Part shown: positions 10,322 to 18,788 of the stretch, in pieces
How positions within the stretch are numbered: position 1 is the stretch's first letter
Layout: each line of letters starts with the position of its first letter
Assembly (NCBI GenBank): GCA_020634575.1
Contig: JACKBM010000008.1
Location: 1 to 64,000 of the forward strand
Direction of reading: 5' to 3'
Length of the DNA stretch: 64,000 bases
Origin: Ardenticatenales bacterium
GTDB lineage: Bacteria > Chloroflexota > Anaerolineae > Promineifilales > Promineifilaceae
Made by a program: the position numbers and the translations under genes
The notes under the pieces: generated by a model
Told to the model about the DNA's origin: nothing
What the model saw: only the letters and a program-made list of their open reading frames with translations
The model's database searches: none

Positions 10322-11272
10322 ATGACACTAAAGCAATATCAGACCGTCGCCGAAATCATCGAAGATGTGCGCGCCCTGCGGCCCCTGGGCGGCAGCGCCT
10401 ATGGTCACAGCGCGGCCATGGGCTTCAAGCTGACAGCCCAGGATCCCGCCCATCAGACTGCCGAACAGATCCTCCAGGCCTGCGACAATGTACTGGCCAC
10501 TCTGCTGGTCGAAAAGCCGACCATGGCCACCATCTATAACGCCCATTACCTGATCGTCGAAAAAAGCCGTTCGGTAGCGGCGACCGGCGACCTGGCCGCC
10601 ACACGAACCGCCATCGTCCGGCGGGCTGAACTGTTTGCGGAAACATCGGCTACAGCCATGGCCCGGTTAAGCCGCGTCGGCAGCAACATGGTTCAAGCCG
10701 GACAGACAATCATGATGCACAGTTACAGCCGCTCGCTGATGGCGATATTTGAACAGGCCGCCGCCAGTGGCAAATCATTCTCCGTCATCTGCACCCAGTC
10801 GCAACCAACCCTGGAGTCCCGTCATGCGCTGCGGCAATTGACCGAATGGGGCATCAAAGTGACATTTGTTTTGGATGCGGCCATGGCCGTGGCCGTGTCG
10901 CAAGCGGACTTTTGCCTGGTCGGCGCTGACAGCATCAGCATCGATGGTTCAATCGCGAATAAGGTTGGCTCTTATCAGCTGGCGCTGCTGGCGCACGCCT
11001 TTGGCCGGCCTTTCCATGTCGCCACAGAAGTCATGAAATTACAGCGCCAGACCATGGATGGCGTGCCCGTGCCTTTGGAAGAGCGACCCGGAGCGGAAAT
11101 CCTGGATCGCGCCGCCGCTTCCGACCATCCCGACCGCATCACCGTTTACCATCCATTTTTTGATCTGACGCCGGCGGCCCTGATTCGCAGCCTGGTCACC
11201 GAACAGGGCATTCTGGCGCCCGGCCAGATTGGCACTGCCTGGCGGCAATTTGAGCAGCAGTTTGAGGAGTAA
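10322..11272 (+). CDS. IF-2B alpha/beta/delta family protein (316 aa)
   Basis: The C-terminal two thirds match the eIF-2B/methylthioribose-1-phosphate isomerase/ribose-1,5-bisphosphate isomerase superfamily. It shows a TQSQPTLESR segment in the phosphate-loop position and GADSISIDGSIANKVGSY, which holds the conserved Asp of these sugar-phosphate isomerases. In bacteria such proteins are aldose-ketose isomerases rather than translation factors. GAGGT five bases before the ATG supports the start. It follows the MFS gene by 52 bp and converges on the SDR gene. The specific substrate (ribose-1,5-bisphosphate, methylthioribose-1-phosphate or another) is not decidable by eye; the N-terminal ~110 residues resemble a helical regulatory domain. 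Confidence 0.85.
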   Translation: MTLKQYQTVAEIIEDVRALRPLGGSAYGHSAAMGFKLTAQDPAHQTAEQILQACDNVLATLLVEKPTMATIYNAHYLIVEKSRSVAATGDLAATRTAIVRRAELFAETSATAMARLSRVGSNMVQAGQTIMMHSYSRSLMAIFEQAAASGKSFSVICTQSQPTLESRHALRQLTEWGIKVTFVLDAAMAVAVSQADFCLVGADSISIDGSIANKVGSYQLALLAHAFGRPFHVATEVMKLQRQTMDGVPVPLEERPGAEILDRAAASDHPDRITVYHPFFDLTPAALIRSLVTEQGILAPGQIGTAWRQFEQQFEE

Positions 11273-11294
11273 GGCCAGAAAACTGACTGACCTT

Positions 11295-12092
11295 CTAGCG
11301 CACCATGCCGCTGAGCAGGCCGCCATCCACCGGCATGGCAATGCCGGTAATCCAGGCGGCGTCATCTGAAGCGAGGAAGACACAGGCCCGGCCGATATCG
11401 CGCGGGGTGCCGAAGCGGCGCAGCGGTGTGCCCTTGAGCTCCGCCGCCATCGTCTCCTCCGAGGCGCCGTCCTGCATCGCCGTCTCCACCGCGCCCGGGC
11501 AGATGGCGTTGACCGTAATCCCTTTGGGCCCGAGTTCTATGGCTATGTCACGGGTCAGGTTGACGACGCCGGCTTTGCTGGCGGAATAAGCCGGGCCGTG
11601 GCCGCCCCGAAACGCGTTGACGGAGGCGATGTTGATGATGCGACCGGCCGGTGATTGCTCCAGATACGGCCAGGCAGCCTGCATTGACACATACAGACTG
11701 CGCAGGTTGATGTCCATGAGCCGGTCCCAGCCAGCCATCGTCAACTGCTGAATCCCGCCCGGTATGTAAATGCCGGCATTGTTGACCAGGATATCCAGCC
11801 GGCCGTAATGCCCGCTGCCCTGCTCAATCAGATTGCGCACAGCCTCATCGTCGGTCACATCAGTCTGGACAAAAATGGCGTCGCCGCCCAGCGCTGCGAT
11901 AGCCTCAGCCGTTGGCGTCACGGTATCCGTCTCGAAATATTTACCTTGCAGCGGCGCTGCTTGAATGTCAGCCACCACGATCCGGGCGCCTTCCCGGGCC
12001 AGTTCCAGACATATCCCCCGGCCAATTCCCGAGCTGCCACCCGTTACAATCGCGACCCGGCCTTTTAATGGTTGTCGTTCCATCTCGTTCAT
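11295..12092 (-). CDS. short-chain dehydrogenase/reductase (265 aa)
   Basis: A classical SDR. The NAD(P)-binding motif TGGSSGIGRG lies at about residues 18-27, NNAG near 106, the catalytic serine in NIASVNA, and the YSASKAG catalytic Tyr-Lys pair at about residues 170-176. The length is standard for the classical subfamily. It likely oxidises or reduces a secondary alcohol or carbonyl in the cytoplasm. Asp at the end of beta2 (VVADIQ) favours NAD(H) over NADP(H). An 8-bp stem-loop (12111-12136) separates it from the hydrolase gene upstream on the same strand, so the two may be co-transcribed. ATG 12092 is used; a second in-frame ATG lies at 12083. Confidence 0.93.
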   Translation of the reverse strand: MNEMERQPLKGRVAIVTGGSSGIGRGICLELAREGARIVVADIQAAPLQGKYFETDTVTPTAEAIAALGGDAIFVQTDVTDDEAVRNLIEQGSGHYGRLDILVNNAGIYIPGGIQQLTMAGWDRLMDINLRSLYVSMQAAWPYLEQSPAGRIINIASVNAFRGGHGPAYSASKAGVVNLTRDIAIELGPKGITVNAICPGAVETAMQDGASEETMAAELKGTPLRRFGTPRDIGRACVFLASDDAAWITGIAMPVDGGLLSGMVR

Positions 12093-12110
12093 TTCTTAAT
12101 TTGAGTCAGC

Positions 12111-12136
12111 CTGGCGGCACATCACCTGGCCGCCAG
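12111..12136. other. intergenic stem-loop without T-tract
   Basis: CTGGCGGC at 12111-12118 pairs perfectly with GCCGCCAG at 12129-12136 around a 10-base loop. It sits between the alpha/beta hydrolase and SDR genes. No run of T follows on either strand, so it is not a standard intrinsic terminator; it may affect mRNA processing or polarity between the two genes. Confidence 0.4.
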
Positions 12137-12148
12137 ACACGTTCCGCC

Positions 12149-12949
12149 CTATTGGCCATAGATCCTGGCCAGGAAGGCCAGCATCAACTCAGCAAACTCC
12201 CGGGGGCATTCCCAGTTGACCGCATGGCCCGAGCCGGCTACCACCGCGAATTCACCCTGAGGACACAGGGCGGCGCTCATCTCGGCGTGTTCCCTGGGCC
12301 AAAGGCTCTCCTCGCCAGCAACAAACAGGACCGGAACATCTGTCTGCCCGATCGTCGCCCGCCAATCCGCATCCGCATGATCAAGCAGGAGCGGCCTGGT
12401 ATTCTCTTTGTCAAATTTCAACATACGCCAGCCCCGCACGAGCGTCATCAGGAGGATCATCAGGTCAGGCCGTTTCTTCATTGGATTCGGCAACTGCTTG
12501 TCGAAAAAGGTGGGGCGTGTGGCAGCGGTCAGGCCATACATCCCATAGGTCCACTCCTCATCGTTGAGCATGCGCGGTGTCTGGTCAACGCTAATTAAGC
12601 CGGCCAGGTGATCCGTGCCAAACTGGGCAACGTAAGCCCACATGGTGGACGCACCCTGCGACTGACCGATCAGACAAACGTTTTCCAGCTCAAGATGGTG
12701 TATCAGAGCAGCCAGATCCTTGCCATGGGTCAACATGTCCTGTCCAAACGACGGGTTATCAGAATTGCCATGTGAGCGCCGATCAAAGGCGATCACGCGA
12801 TACCCATGCCTGAGCAAGACCTTTTCCTGATCATACCAGGCGGCTGCCGGCGCCGAGTAACCAGCCATCAGAATGACCGCAGGGCCACTGCCTTTGTCTG
12901 TGTAGGCCAGTTTTACCTGATCCTCAGTTGTGAAATAATTCATGCCCAT
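12149..12949 (-). CDS. alpha/beta hydrolase (266 aa)
   Basis: An alpha/beta-hydrolase fold protein. It has an oxyanion-hole region near VILMAGYSAP, the nucleophile elbow GQSQG, and the catalytic histidine in GSGHAVNWE near the C-terminus. The open frame extends upstream to 13021, but ATG 12949 is preceded by GGAGG nine bases away and begins where family similarity begins (MGMNYFTTEDQVKL), so the shorter form is preferred; ATG 12943 is a close alternative. Members hydrolyse esters, lactones or similar bonds. It lies upstream of the SDR gene on the same strand, suggesting a small catabolic pair. The substrate is unknown. Confidence 0.88.
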   Translation of the reverse strand: MGMNYFTTEDQVKLAYTDKGSGPAVILMAGYSAPAAAWYDQEKVLLRHGYRVIAFDRRSHGNSDNPSFGQDMLTHGKDLAALIHHLELENVCLIGQSQGASTMWAYVAQFGTDHLAGLISVDQTPRMLNDEEWTYGMYGLTAATRPTFFDKQLPNPMKKRPDLMILLMTLVRGWRMLKFDKENTRPLLLDHADADWRATIGQTDVPVLFVAGEESLWPREHAEMSAALCPQGEFAVVAGSGHAVNWECPREFAELMLAFLARIYGQ

Positions 12950-13021
12950 ATTGGCGTACCTCCACTGGTCGGGCCCATCAATGTAACCACCAACCCTATG
13001 GCCCGGCCTTCGTAAGTACAT

Positions 13022-14012
13022 TATTTTCCCATCACAGGCCTACTTCCCAATTCCAGACCCGGCTCAAGCCCTGCATACTTGTCCAGATTTCCGCATTTCC
13101 TGTTGAATTTTCCCGACGCTCAAAATCGTTTTTCATGATAGATTTGTCATCTTGAGTGCGAAACTGCTGCATCGATGCTCATGATATTGGCACAGCACAT
13201 TGCCGGGAGGCCAGGTGCCATCGAGCCGCAACAGGCGTTGTCTGACATAATAGTCCTGAACAAGGAGGAAATTCATGCTGTATCGTTGTTAAAGTGCAAT
13301 CGATATTCTTTCCGGCACGTCTGTCCACGCTGCCAGGAACCTGATTCTGATTATTATGTACCACTTGAGCCCAAGTATTATCAGGAGTTCCAATACGCCA
13401 GCCAGGGGGTGATTAATGATCTGTTCTTTAAGAAACAGAAAATGCAAGCCCTGGAGACAACACTACAGAATGTTCTGGAGAAATACGAACAGTTCAAGTC
13501 TCCTATTTTGTGAACTACCTACATCTCGCTCAGAATCGAAGCGGTGGTAGCTCCTCCCCTAACAATTACATGCCATCATTTGCCGACATCGATTTGTTTC
13601 ACCCGTCTTGACCTGTCTGGGATTTCAGAGCTTGCGGAGTACCCAAGACTGACAACCAAGTTGATACTCTCGACCGACTTCTCGTTTGACTACGCGAATT
13701 TTTCTCAGCAGGTACAGCATCATCTGAAAGACGATATCCGTCATTCTCTTCATTCCTGATCAGTGAGTACGGCGCCAGGTTCCGCCGAACTACTGTTTTG
13801 TTCTACTGGTGGCAGAAAGGCACTCATAGTGCCGAAGTGACCTAACCAAGGGCAGAAAGCGTGCTGGACGTGCCGCTCATCGCACCTGAAGATTTCACGC
13901 AGATCGACAGTGGTGTGAAAGGATTTATCTCGATATTCGCATTGCTCGCTTCAAGAGTACCCTGGAGCGCTTTAATCCAGAGCATTATCTCAACATTTAT
14001 GCCATCGATTCA
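13022..14012. other. low-coding, probably degenerate region
   Basis: About 1 kb holds no convincing intact gene. A plus-strand frame at 13175-13513 (112 codons) has a plausible second half with a CPRC pair and many aromatic and charged residues, but no good start. An AAGGAGG plus ATG at 13275 opens a frame that stops after five codons. Another frame at 13544-13759 has a coding-like C-terminal half. From 13861 a frame reading LDVPLIAPEDF gives way near 13890 to a different frame that continues into the nuclease gene. The pattern suggests one or more genes broken by frameshifts. A recently acquired and decaying island is the likeliest reading. Confidence 0.45.
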
Positions 14013-14378
14013 ATGGACGGCTATCAATTCGAAGCATTCCTCGTGGAACTTTACACACGCCTCGGATATGACGTCGAGCCAACAAGAAAGGGTGCAGACC
14101 AGGGAGCGGATCTCTTCGTAGAGCGTTTCGGGCGTCGGATCGTTATTCAGGCTAAAAACTACAAAGACAATGTTGGCAATAGCGCAGTACAGCAGGCCCA
14201 TGCCGCCAAAACATTCTATGAATGTGACGAAGCAATGGTTGTGACAAACAGTTATTTCACACCTTCTGCCCGAGAGCTGGCCGTGAACGCCCAAATCCGC
14301 CTGGTTGATCGCGATGAATTGACGGAGTACATCGATCAATACAACCAGTTTACAATTGAGTTGGCCAATCAGTCCTGA
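14013..14378 (+). CDS. Mrr-like restriction endonuclease domain protein, possibly an N-truncated remnant (121 aa)
   Basis: The 121 residues correspond to a PD-(D/E)xK nuclease domain of the Mrr_cat type. FEAFLVELYTRLGYDVE is followed by GADQGADLFV (catalytic Asp) and IVIQAKNY (the Q-x-K motif). Family members cut modified or foreign DNA, or act in mobile-element biology. The same frame is open upstream to 13890 and reads like protein (LDIRIARFKSTLERF), but it contains no usable start and meets a TGA just before. The gene has therefore probably lost its N-terminal region to a frameshift. A minimal protein from ATG 14013 is possible but lacks a ribosome binding site. Its base use and broken surroundings differ from neighbouring genes. 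Confidence 0.6.
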   Translation: MDGYQFEAFLVELYTRLGYDVEPTRKGADQGADLFVERFGRRIVIQAKNYKDNVGNSAVQQAHAAKTFYECDEAMVVTNSYFTPSARELAVNAQIRLVDRDELTEYIDQYNQFTIELANQS

Positions 14379-14432
14379 CTGTGAACTGATATGGCTATGC
14401 GCTAAACTTTCATTGGTATTAGGAGAAAACCT

Positions 14433-14867
14433 ATGTCAGACGACCCCAAAGCTGTAGTCGAGCGCTTCTTTTACGAGGCGATCAATGACCGCAAACTAGA
14501 GATTTTGCAGGAAATTATCACGCCGGACTTTCGCGGCAGCATCCTAGAATACGAACAGACCTGGAGCACGCGCGAGGAATTAACCGCGGCCCTGGCCCGG
14601 GTCTTCGTGGCCTTTCCTGATTACCATCAGGTCATTCATGATTGGATCGTGGATGGTGACAAAGTTGTGGCGCGCTGGACGACCACCGGCACGCATCAGG
14701 GGCCCTATAACGGCGTCGCCCCCACCGGCAAGGTGATCCACGAACACGGCATCGACATTTTCCAGGTCGTGGCCGGCCAGATTGTGGCCCATTGGGTGGA
14801 GCTGGATTTGCTGGGCATCTACAAGCAGATGGATGCGGTCACGATCCATCGAGCCGATGGCGCGTAA
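14433..14867 (+). CDS. SnoaL-like ester cyclase / polyketide-cyclase family protein (144 aa)
   Basis: A small alpha+beta-barrel protein of the SnoaL/ester cyclase family. It opens with VVERFFYEAINDRKLE, the usual N-terminal helix, and has FPDYHQVIHDWIVDGDKV and ARWTTTGTHQG, which are hallmark segments. The start ATG has AGGAGA seven bases upstream. Proteins of this family act as small-molecule cyclases, hydrolases or lyases, or have no known activity. It converges with the cupin gene; a stem-loop between them ends transcription of at least one. Confidence 0.85.
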   Translation: MSDDPKAVVERFFYEAINDRKLEILQEIITPDFRGSILEYEQTWSTREELTAALARVFVAFPDYHQVIHDWIVDGDKVVARWTTTGTHQGPYNGVAPTGKVIHEHGIDIFQVVAGQIVAHWVELDLLGIYKQMDAVTIHRADGA

Positions 14868-14894
14868 GCCCTCTTCCGTTTGAGTCGATAGCTG

Positions 14895-14927
14895 CAAAAG
14901 GCAAGAGCCTGAGAATCACTCAGGCTC
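14895..14927 (-). terminator. putative terminator of the cupin gene
   Basis: GAGCCTGAG (14905-14913) and CTCAGGCTC (14919-14927) form a perfect 9-bp stem with a 5-base loop. On the minus strand it is followed by TTGCCTTTTGC, a modest T-rich tail. The stem overlaps the cupin stop codon (14920-14922) and lies between convergent genes. Confidence 0.55.
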
Positions 14928-15249
14928 CGGCCGGTCCTGGCGCAATCCCAACCAGCAGCGTCAGGCGGACATCGTGATTGTTGGCGACGCCGTGGCGGAC
15001 ACCGGCCGGTGCCCATACCACCTCGCCGGCCCCTGCTTCATGCTGCGCCTCGCCCAGCCAGAACTGGCCCCGGCCCTCAATCACGTAATAAAACTTGTCC
15101 TGATCCGCATGATCATGGGGCTTTTGCACCTGACCCGGTTCCAGGCAGTTCACGCCCAGCAACAGCGCGTCGCTCTGAAACAACGTCGACTTGAAAAATT
15201 TCTCGGGCCGCGTGCCAGTGTAATCGGTTAAGGTTTTAATCAGTTCCAT
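14920..15249 (-). CDS. cupin domain protein (109 aa)
   Basis: A single-domain cupin. Metal-binding residues sit in PHDHADQDKFYYVIEGRG (the HxHx(n)E pattern) and in the second motif around APAGVRHGV. Such proteins are metal-dependent oxygenases, isomerases or binding proteins. ATG 15249 is preferred over the in-frame TTG at 15252 because GAGG lies at suitable distance. The C-terminal stop is buried in a terminator-like hairpin. Nothing nearby fixes the substrate; the convergent SnoaL-like gene may be unrelated. Confidence 0.85.
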   Translation of the reverse strand: MELIKTLTDYTGTRPEKFFKSTLFQSDALLLGVNCLEPGQVQKPHDHADQDKFYYVIEGRGQFWLGEAQHEAGAGEVVWAPAGVRHGVANNHDVRLTLLVGIAPGPAGA

Positions 15250-15352
15250 CAAATATGCCTCGTCTGAACGGTTGACCGGCCTCCGGCAAGCGCAGTCCGG
15301 TCAACGGTGATGGCCTTGATTTTATCATTAATGACCGGCCGGTATGGGCAAC

Positions 15353-15386
15353 AAAAAACCGGGACAGCGCCACACCGCTGTCCCGG
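15353..15386 (-). terminator. rho-independent terminator of the secreted-protein gene
   Basis: CCGGGACAGCG (15359-15369) and CGCTGTCCCGG (15376-15386) form a perfect 11-bp stem with a 6-base loop. On the minus strand it is followed by six T residues (15353-15358). It lies about 80 bp after the stop of the 15468-16604 gene. Confidence 0.9.
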
Positions 15387-15467
15387 CTATCACGCTCGGC
15401 TCAGGCTACAGTCTGGCACCAGTTCCAGTTCCGGTACCATCCTGTTGGCCCGGGCCATCCGCAAAGG

Positions 15468-16604
15468 TCAGTCGCCAACAATGACAGGCAGATGGCTACG
15501 CCAGCTACCGCCATTGCCGCTCGGCGTACCGATGCGAACGTCGATGTAGGTCAGGTTGTTTTCACAATCCAGGATCGCTTCGCCACCGCCAACCGGGGGC
15601 TGCCCCTCGTCCAAAACGGCCGGGAGAACAGCTTCACCCTCGTCCGGCAACATGATCTGCGTGATACCGTCGGTGAAGAACGTATTCAGAGAAACCGTGT
15701 CACAGGTCCCGTCAAAGCTGTAGGTCACCCGGTAGTCGGCTTCACCCTCATTGAGATTGCGAACGTTCCAGGTATAGCCAAAGATAACCTTGCCTTTCAC
15801 GTTGACCTCGGCATTGTAGAAGCCAGGGCCATCCCCGGCTTCATGAACGGCCTGGTTAAAAATAGCCGGGTTGATAAGGTCCCAGCCAACCCCAGGTCCT
15901 TCCGTCCAGCCAATGCCGGGCACCCAAACCAGGTCTGACAGACGCGCATCATCCCGCAGGACATTGAGCCTCTGGATGGTAAGGCGCGCACAGGGCGAGA
16001 AAATGGTTGCCTGCAGATTGGGATCAACAATCTGCGCCACTGGCGGGTTGCCAGTTGTCTCGACACCCCACATTTCATTAATGCCCAAACCAGATAGATG
16101 CCGCATGAGGTATTCGGTCATGGCATCTTCTGGCGCCAGGTCTTGAAGCAAGACCACTTCGGTGCGGACCATGGAGCGGATGTTCCAGTCAACCGCTTCC
16201 AGGTTATCGCCCCAGTCAATCCAGGTCACGTCAACTGGCGCGGCACTCCAATCTGCTGTGCCGGCTTGCCAGACATTACCTGTGTCCTGCTGCACGAACA
16301 CGCGGACGGCGCCGCCGCCGGGTGAGCTACCATCCTCACAAATTGCGTTATTCTGTGGATCTGGCGGACAACTCAGCGGGTCGCCTTCAGGCGTCGTCCC
16401 CCACCAATACCACCAGTTACCACCCAGCACCGGTTCCACGCCGGGTTCACCGGGCAGCGTCACCGCCACCCCTTCGGCCCAGATCACGGGGAAGGAAAGA
16501 TTATTGCCGCCTTCCTCAGAAGCAAAGAGACTGGTCGTTGTGATAAGGGTCAGGGCGAGAGCCAGGAAAAATAGCAAACGGGCCCGTAACGATGTCGTTG
16601 ACAT
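15468..16604 (-). CDS. secreted protein of unknown function with HLPVIV C-terminal tail (378 aa)
   Basis: Not assigned to a family. The start ATG at 16604 has GGGAGG nine bases upstream (the frame extends to 16640 but without a site). Residues 1-28 form a signal peptide: RAR, then LLFFLALALTLITTTSLFA. The mature part is rich in Trp, Asp and Gly, and looks beta-rich and extracellular. It contains a pair of conserved-looking cysteines (CPPDPQNNAIC) and ends GSWRSHLPVIVGD. The tail resembles that of the secreted protein at 18789-19502 (NYLPAVLREP), suggesting a shared sorting or anchoring signal. It has its own strong terminator, and lies 106 bp downstream of the BTAD regulator gene on the same strand. 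Extracellular or cell-surface location is inferred. Confidence 0.85.
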   Translation of the reverse strand: MSTTSLRARLLFFLALALTLITTTSLFASEEGGNNLSFPVIWAEGVAVTLPGEPGVEPVLGGNWWYWWGTTPEGDPLSCPPDPQNNAICEDGSSPGGGAVRVFVQQDTGNVWQAGTADWSAAPVDVTWIDWGDNLEAVDWNIRSMVRTEVVLLQDLAPEDAMTEYLMRHLSGLGINEMWGVETTGNPPVAQIVDPNLQATIFSPCARLTIQRLNVLRDDARLSDLVWVPGIGWTEGPGVGWDLINPAIFNQAVHEAGDGPGFYNAEVNVKGKVIFGYTWNVRNLNEGEADYRVTYSFDGTCDTVSLNTFFTDGITQIMLPDEGEAVLPAVLDEGQPPVGGGEAILDCENNLTYIDVRIGTPSGNGGSWRSHLPVIVGD

Positions 16605-16710
16605 CGACCTAACCTCCCTGGGCACAAACACGCCATGCAACGATGGCCGCTGGGCCCTTTAACTAGATTGGCAGGCAACAGGCACTGTCCTGGCGGACTG
16701 TTTCTCTATG

Positions 16711-18672
16711 TTAACAGGCGGGTGCAGACAAACTGTCTACAAAATCCTCATCTGGCTCGTTATGGCCGCCTGCTGTTGCAACGGCCAGCGCCCTGACCCG
16801 GCCAGCCCGCTTCTCCATCAGGCGCAGCCGGTTGGCACTCATCGCTGAGGCAACAACCGTGCGCGCCAGGAGATGCTTGAAGCGGTAGCCATCAGCGACT
16901 TCCACGAGGAGGCTGCGGCGCACGAGTTCGTCCAGGGCCGCAATTGCTTCCAGTTCACTCCGGCCGGCTGTCTGCTGAACCTGCGCAAAACTGAAGCAAG
17001 GGTCGAGCACAGCGGCGGCCTCCAGCAACTGCCGGGCCAATGGCGAAAGAAGGGAAAGACGCAACAGGAGCGACCGATCAATCTTTTCCGGGAGCGGCCA
17101 TTGCGCAAACAGACCAGGCTGTGGTTCAGGCTGTGCTGTCGCCAAAATCTCGAGCATTTCCTGAACAAACAGTGGATTTCCCCCGGTCAGCTCGCGCAAT
17201 TGGGTGGCCAGGACCGGCCGGTCCGGCCACCCCACCGGTAGCTCAACCGTGCGCAAAAGCTGACCGATGGCTGCCTCATCCAGCCCCCCCAGCCGCAACT
17301 CACACAGGCGGCAACTCTGTTCGATGCCTTGTTGAATCTGCAGGATCGGCTCGCCGCCATGGCAGCAGTAACTGACGACCAGCAGGAGGGGTTCGCTTCT
17401 GACACGCGCAATCAGGGCTTGTATGACCGCCAGCGTCCCTTCATCAGCCCGTTCTACTTCGTCAATCAGCAGGACAAGGCCCTGGTTTTGGCGGGCGGCC
17501 TGGCAGAAGGTCTGGCTGATCGCAGCCTGAAGCCGAGCCAGCACGGCCGGTGAATCATCGGGCAGTGGTGCCGGTAAAGCAGGGAATTGCTGGCGGATGG
17601 CCGGCAACAGCCGGCTGATCTCGGCCAGGCGACACAGATCGGCGCTGTCCTGTGGCTTGAACGCGCGGAGTAGATCGGCCAACGGCCCGAGCAGGGGTCC
17701 AAAAAGGGGCAGCGGCGGGGAGAGGCAGCGCGTATACAGGGTCAGCCTTTCGCCCGCCGCGTGCCGGGCGCAGGCGTGCAGCAGCGTACTTTTGCCACTG
17801 CCGCGCTCACCGGAGAGCAAAATCAGACCGCCCCTGCCCCGTTGCAGCGCCTTCAGCCCTGCGGCAAAGCATTCCAGCTCCGCTTCGCGCCCGACAACCG
17901 GCCGGTCAGGCGCCGGCGGCAACGTGAGCAGCGGCCGCTCTGCCGGTTGCAACGCCCGCTGCAGCGCCTGTGTTGTCCCGGCCAATGGTTCAATGGCCAG
18001 CTCCCGGGCCAGAATCCTTTTGCACAGTTCGTACTGGCGGCGGGCCGCGGCCTCATCGCCGGCTGCCGCGTAGAGCTCAATCAAACGGCGGTGCATCCCT
18101 TCCGCCAGATCATCTATCTGCAAGTATTGCTGGGCGGAATGGACAGCATCCGGGATATCGCCAAACGCGGCGGACCGCTCAACCCGGTTTGCCAGGCATT
18201 CCAGGTAGATCTGTTGATAGCGATGCCGCTGCGTCAGTAGCCAACTTTCAAACTCGGCCGCTTGCGGCAGGTGGAAGCCATCGAGGAAGGGGCCACGGTA
18301 CAGCTCTTCGGCTTGCCGGCAACAGCGGGAGGACCGATCGGTTGCCAGGTCGGTGAGCACGGAAACATCGACCCATATCTGCTCCGGCGCCAGCAAAATC
18401 GCATCGCCGGTTGTCAGGAGCATTTCGGGAGTGGGGAGCTGACGACGAAGATGGGTCAGCAGCTGGGTGAGCTGCCGCAGGGCCTGGCCCGTGGCCATAT
18501 CGGGCCAAAATAAGGTGGCCAATAACTCCCGGGCTACCGGACCCTGGCAATCAGCCAGGTAGTACAGCAGTGCCCGCACCTGGCGGCGCACTATGCGATG
18601 AGGCTGGCCCGCCTGTTCAACGCGCGGGGTCCCCAGTAGATGAAGCTGTAATAGCGGTGAACGCTCACTCAT
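16711..18672 (-). CDS. BTAD-AAA transcriptional regulator (653 aa)
   Basis: The N-terminus (LQLHLLGTPRVEQ) begins a winged-helix-like DNA-binding region of the SARP type. A bacterial transcriptional activation domain (BTAD, about residues 100-240, TPR-like) and an AAA ATPase with Walker A SGERGSGKST (287-296) follow. VVGREAEL marks the ATPase linker. Walker B-like LVLLIDEVERAD lies near residue 390. Full-length relatives often add a C-terminal TPR or LuxR region; this protein stops at 653, so it is a short version. GGAGG precedes the ATG. It sits between two genes for secreted proteins on the same strand and probably regulates them; the effector is unknown. Confidence 0.88.
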   Translation of the reverse strand: MSERSPLLQLHLLGTPRVEQAGQPHRIVRRQVRALLYYLADCQGPVARELLATLFWPDMATGQALRQLTQLLTHLRRQLPTPEMLLTTGDAILLAPEQIWVDVSVLTDLATDRSSRCCRQAEELYRGPFLDGFHLPQAAEFESWLLTQRHRYQQIYLECLANRVERSAAFGDIPDAVHSAQQYLQIDDLAEGMHRRLIELYAAAGDEAAARRQYELCKRILARELAIEPLAGTTQALQRALQPAERPLLTLPPAPDRPVVGREAELECFAAGLKALQRGRGGLILLSGERGSGKSTLLHACARHAAGERLTLYTRCLSPPLPLFGPLLGPLADLLRAFKPQDSADLCRLAEISRLLPAIRQQFPALPAPLPDDSPAVLARLQAAISQTFCQAARQNQGLVLLIDEVERADEGTLAVIQALIARVRSEPLLLVVSYCCHGGEPILQIQQGIEQSCRLCELRLGGLDEAAIGQLLRTVELPVGWPDRPVLATQLRELTGGNPLFVQEMLEILATAQPEPQPGLFAQWPLPEKIDRSLLLRLSLLSPLARQLLEAAAVLDPCFSFAQVQQTAGRSELEAIAALDELVRRSLLVEVADGYRFKHLLARTVVASAMSANRLRLMEKRAGRVRALAVATAGGHNEPDEDFVDSLSAPAC

Positions 18673-18788
18673 CTGCCCGTTCCTCCGAACATTTTAGAGC
18701 GCACCTCAGCCGTGAGATAAGCTTAAATTCTTCGGCGAAACGTGTCAATATGCGCCTGAATTGGTGCTGAGCGTTCCTGAAGTCAACC

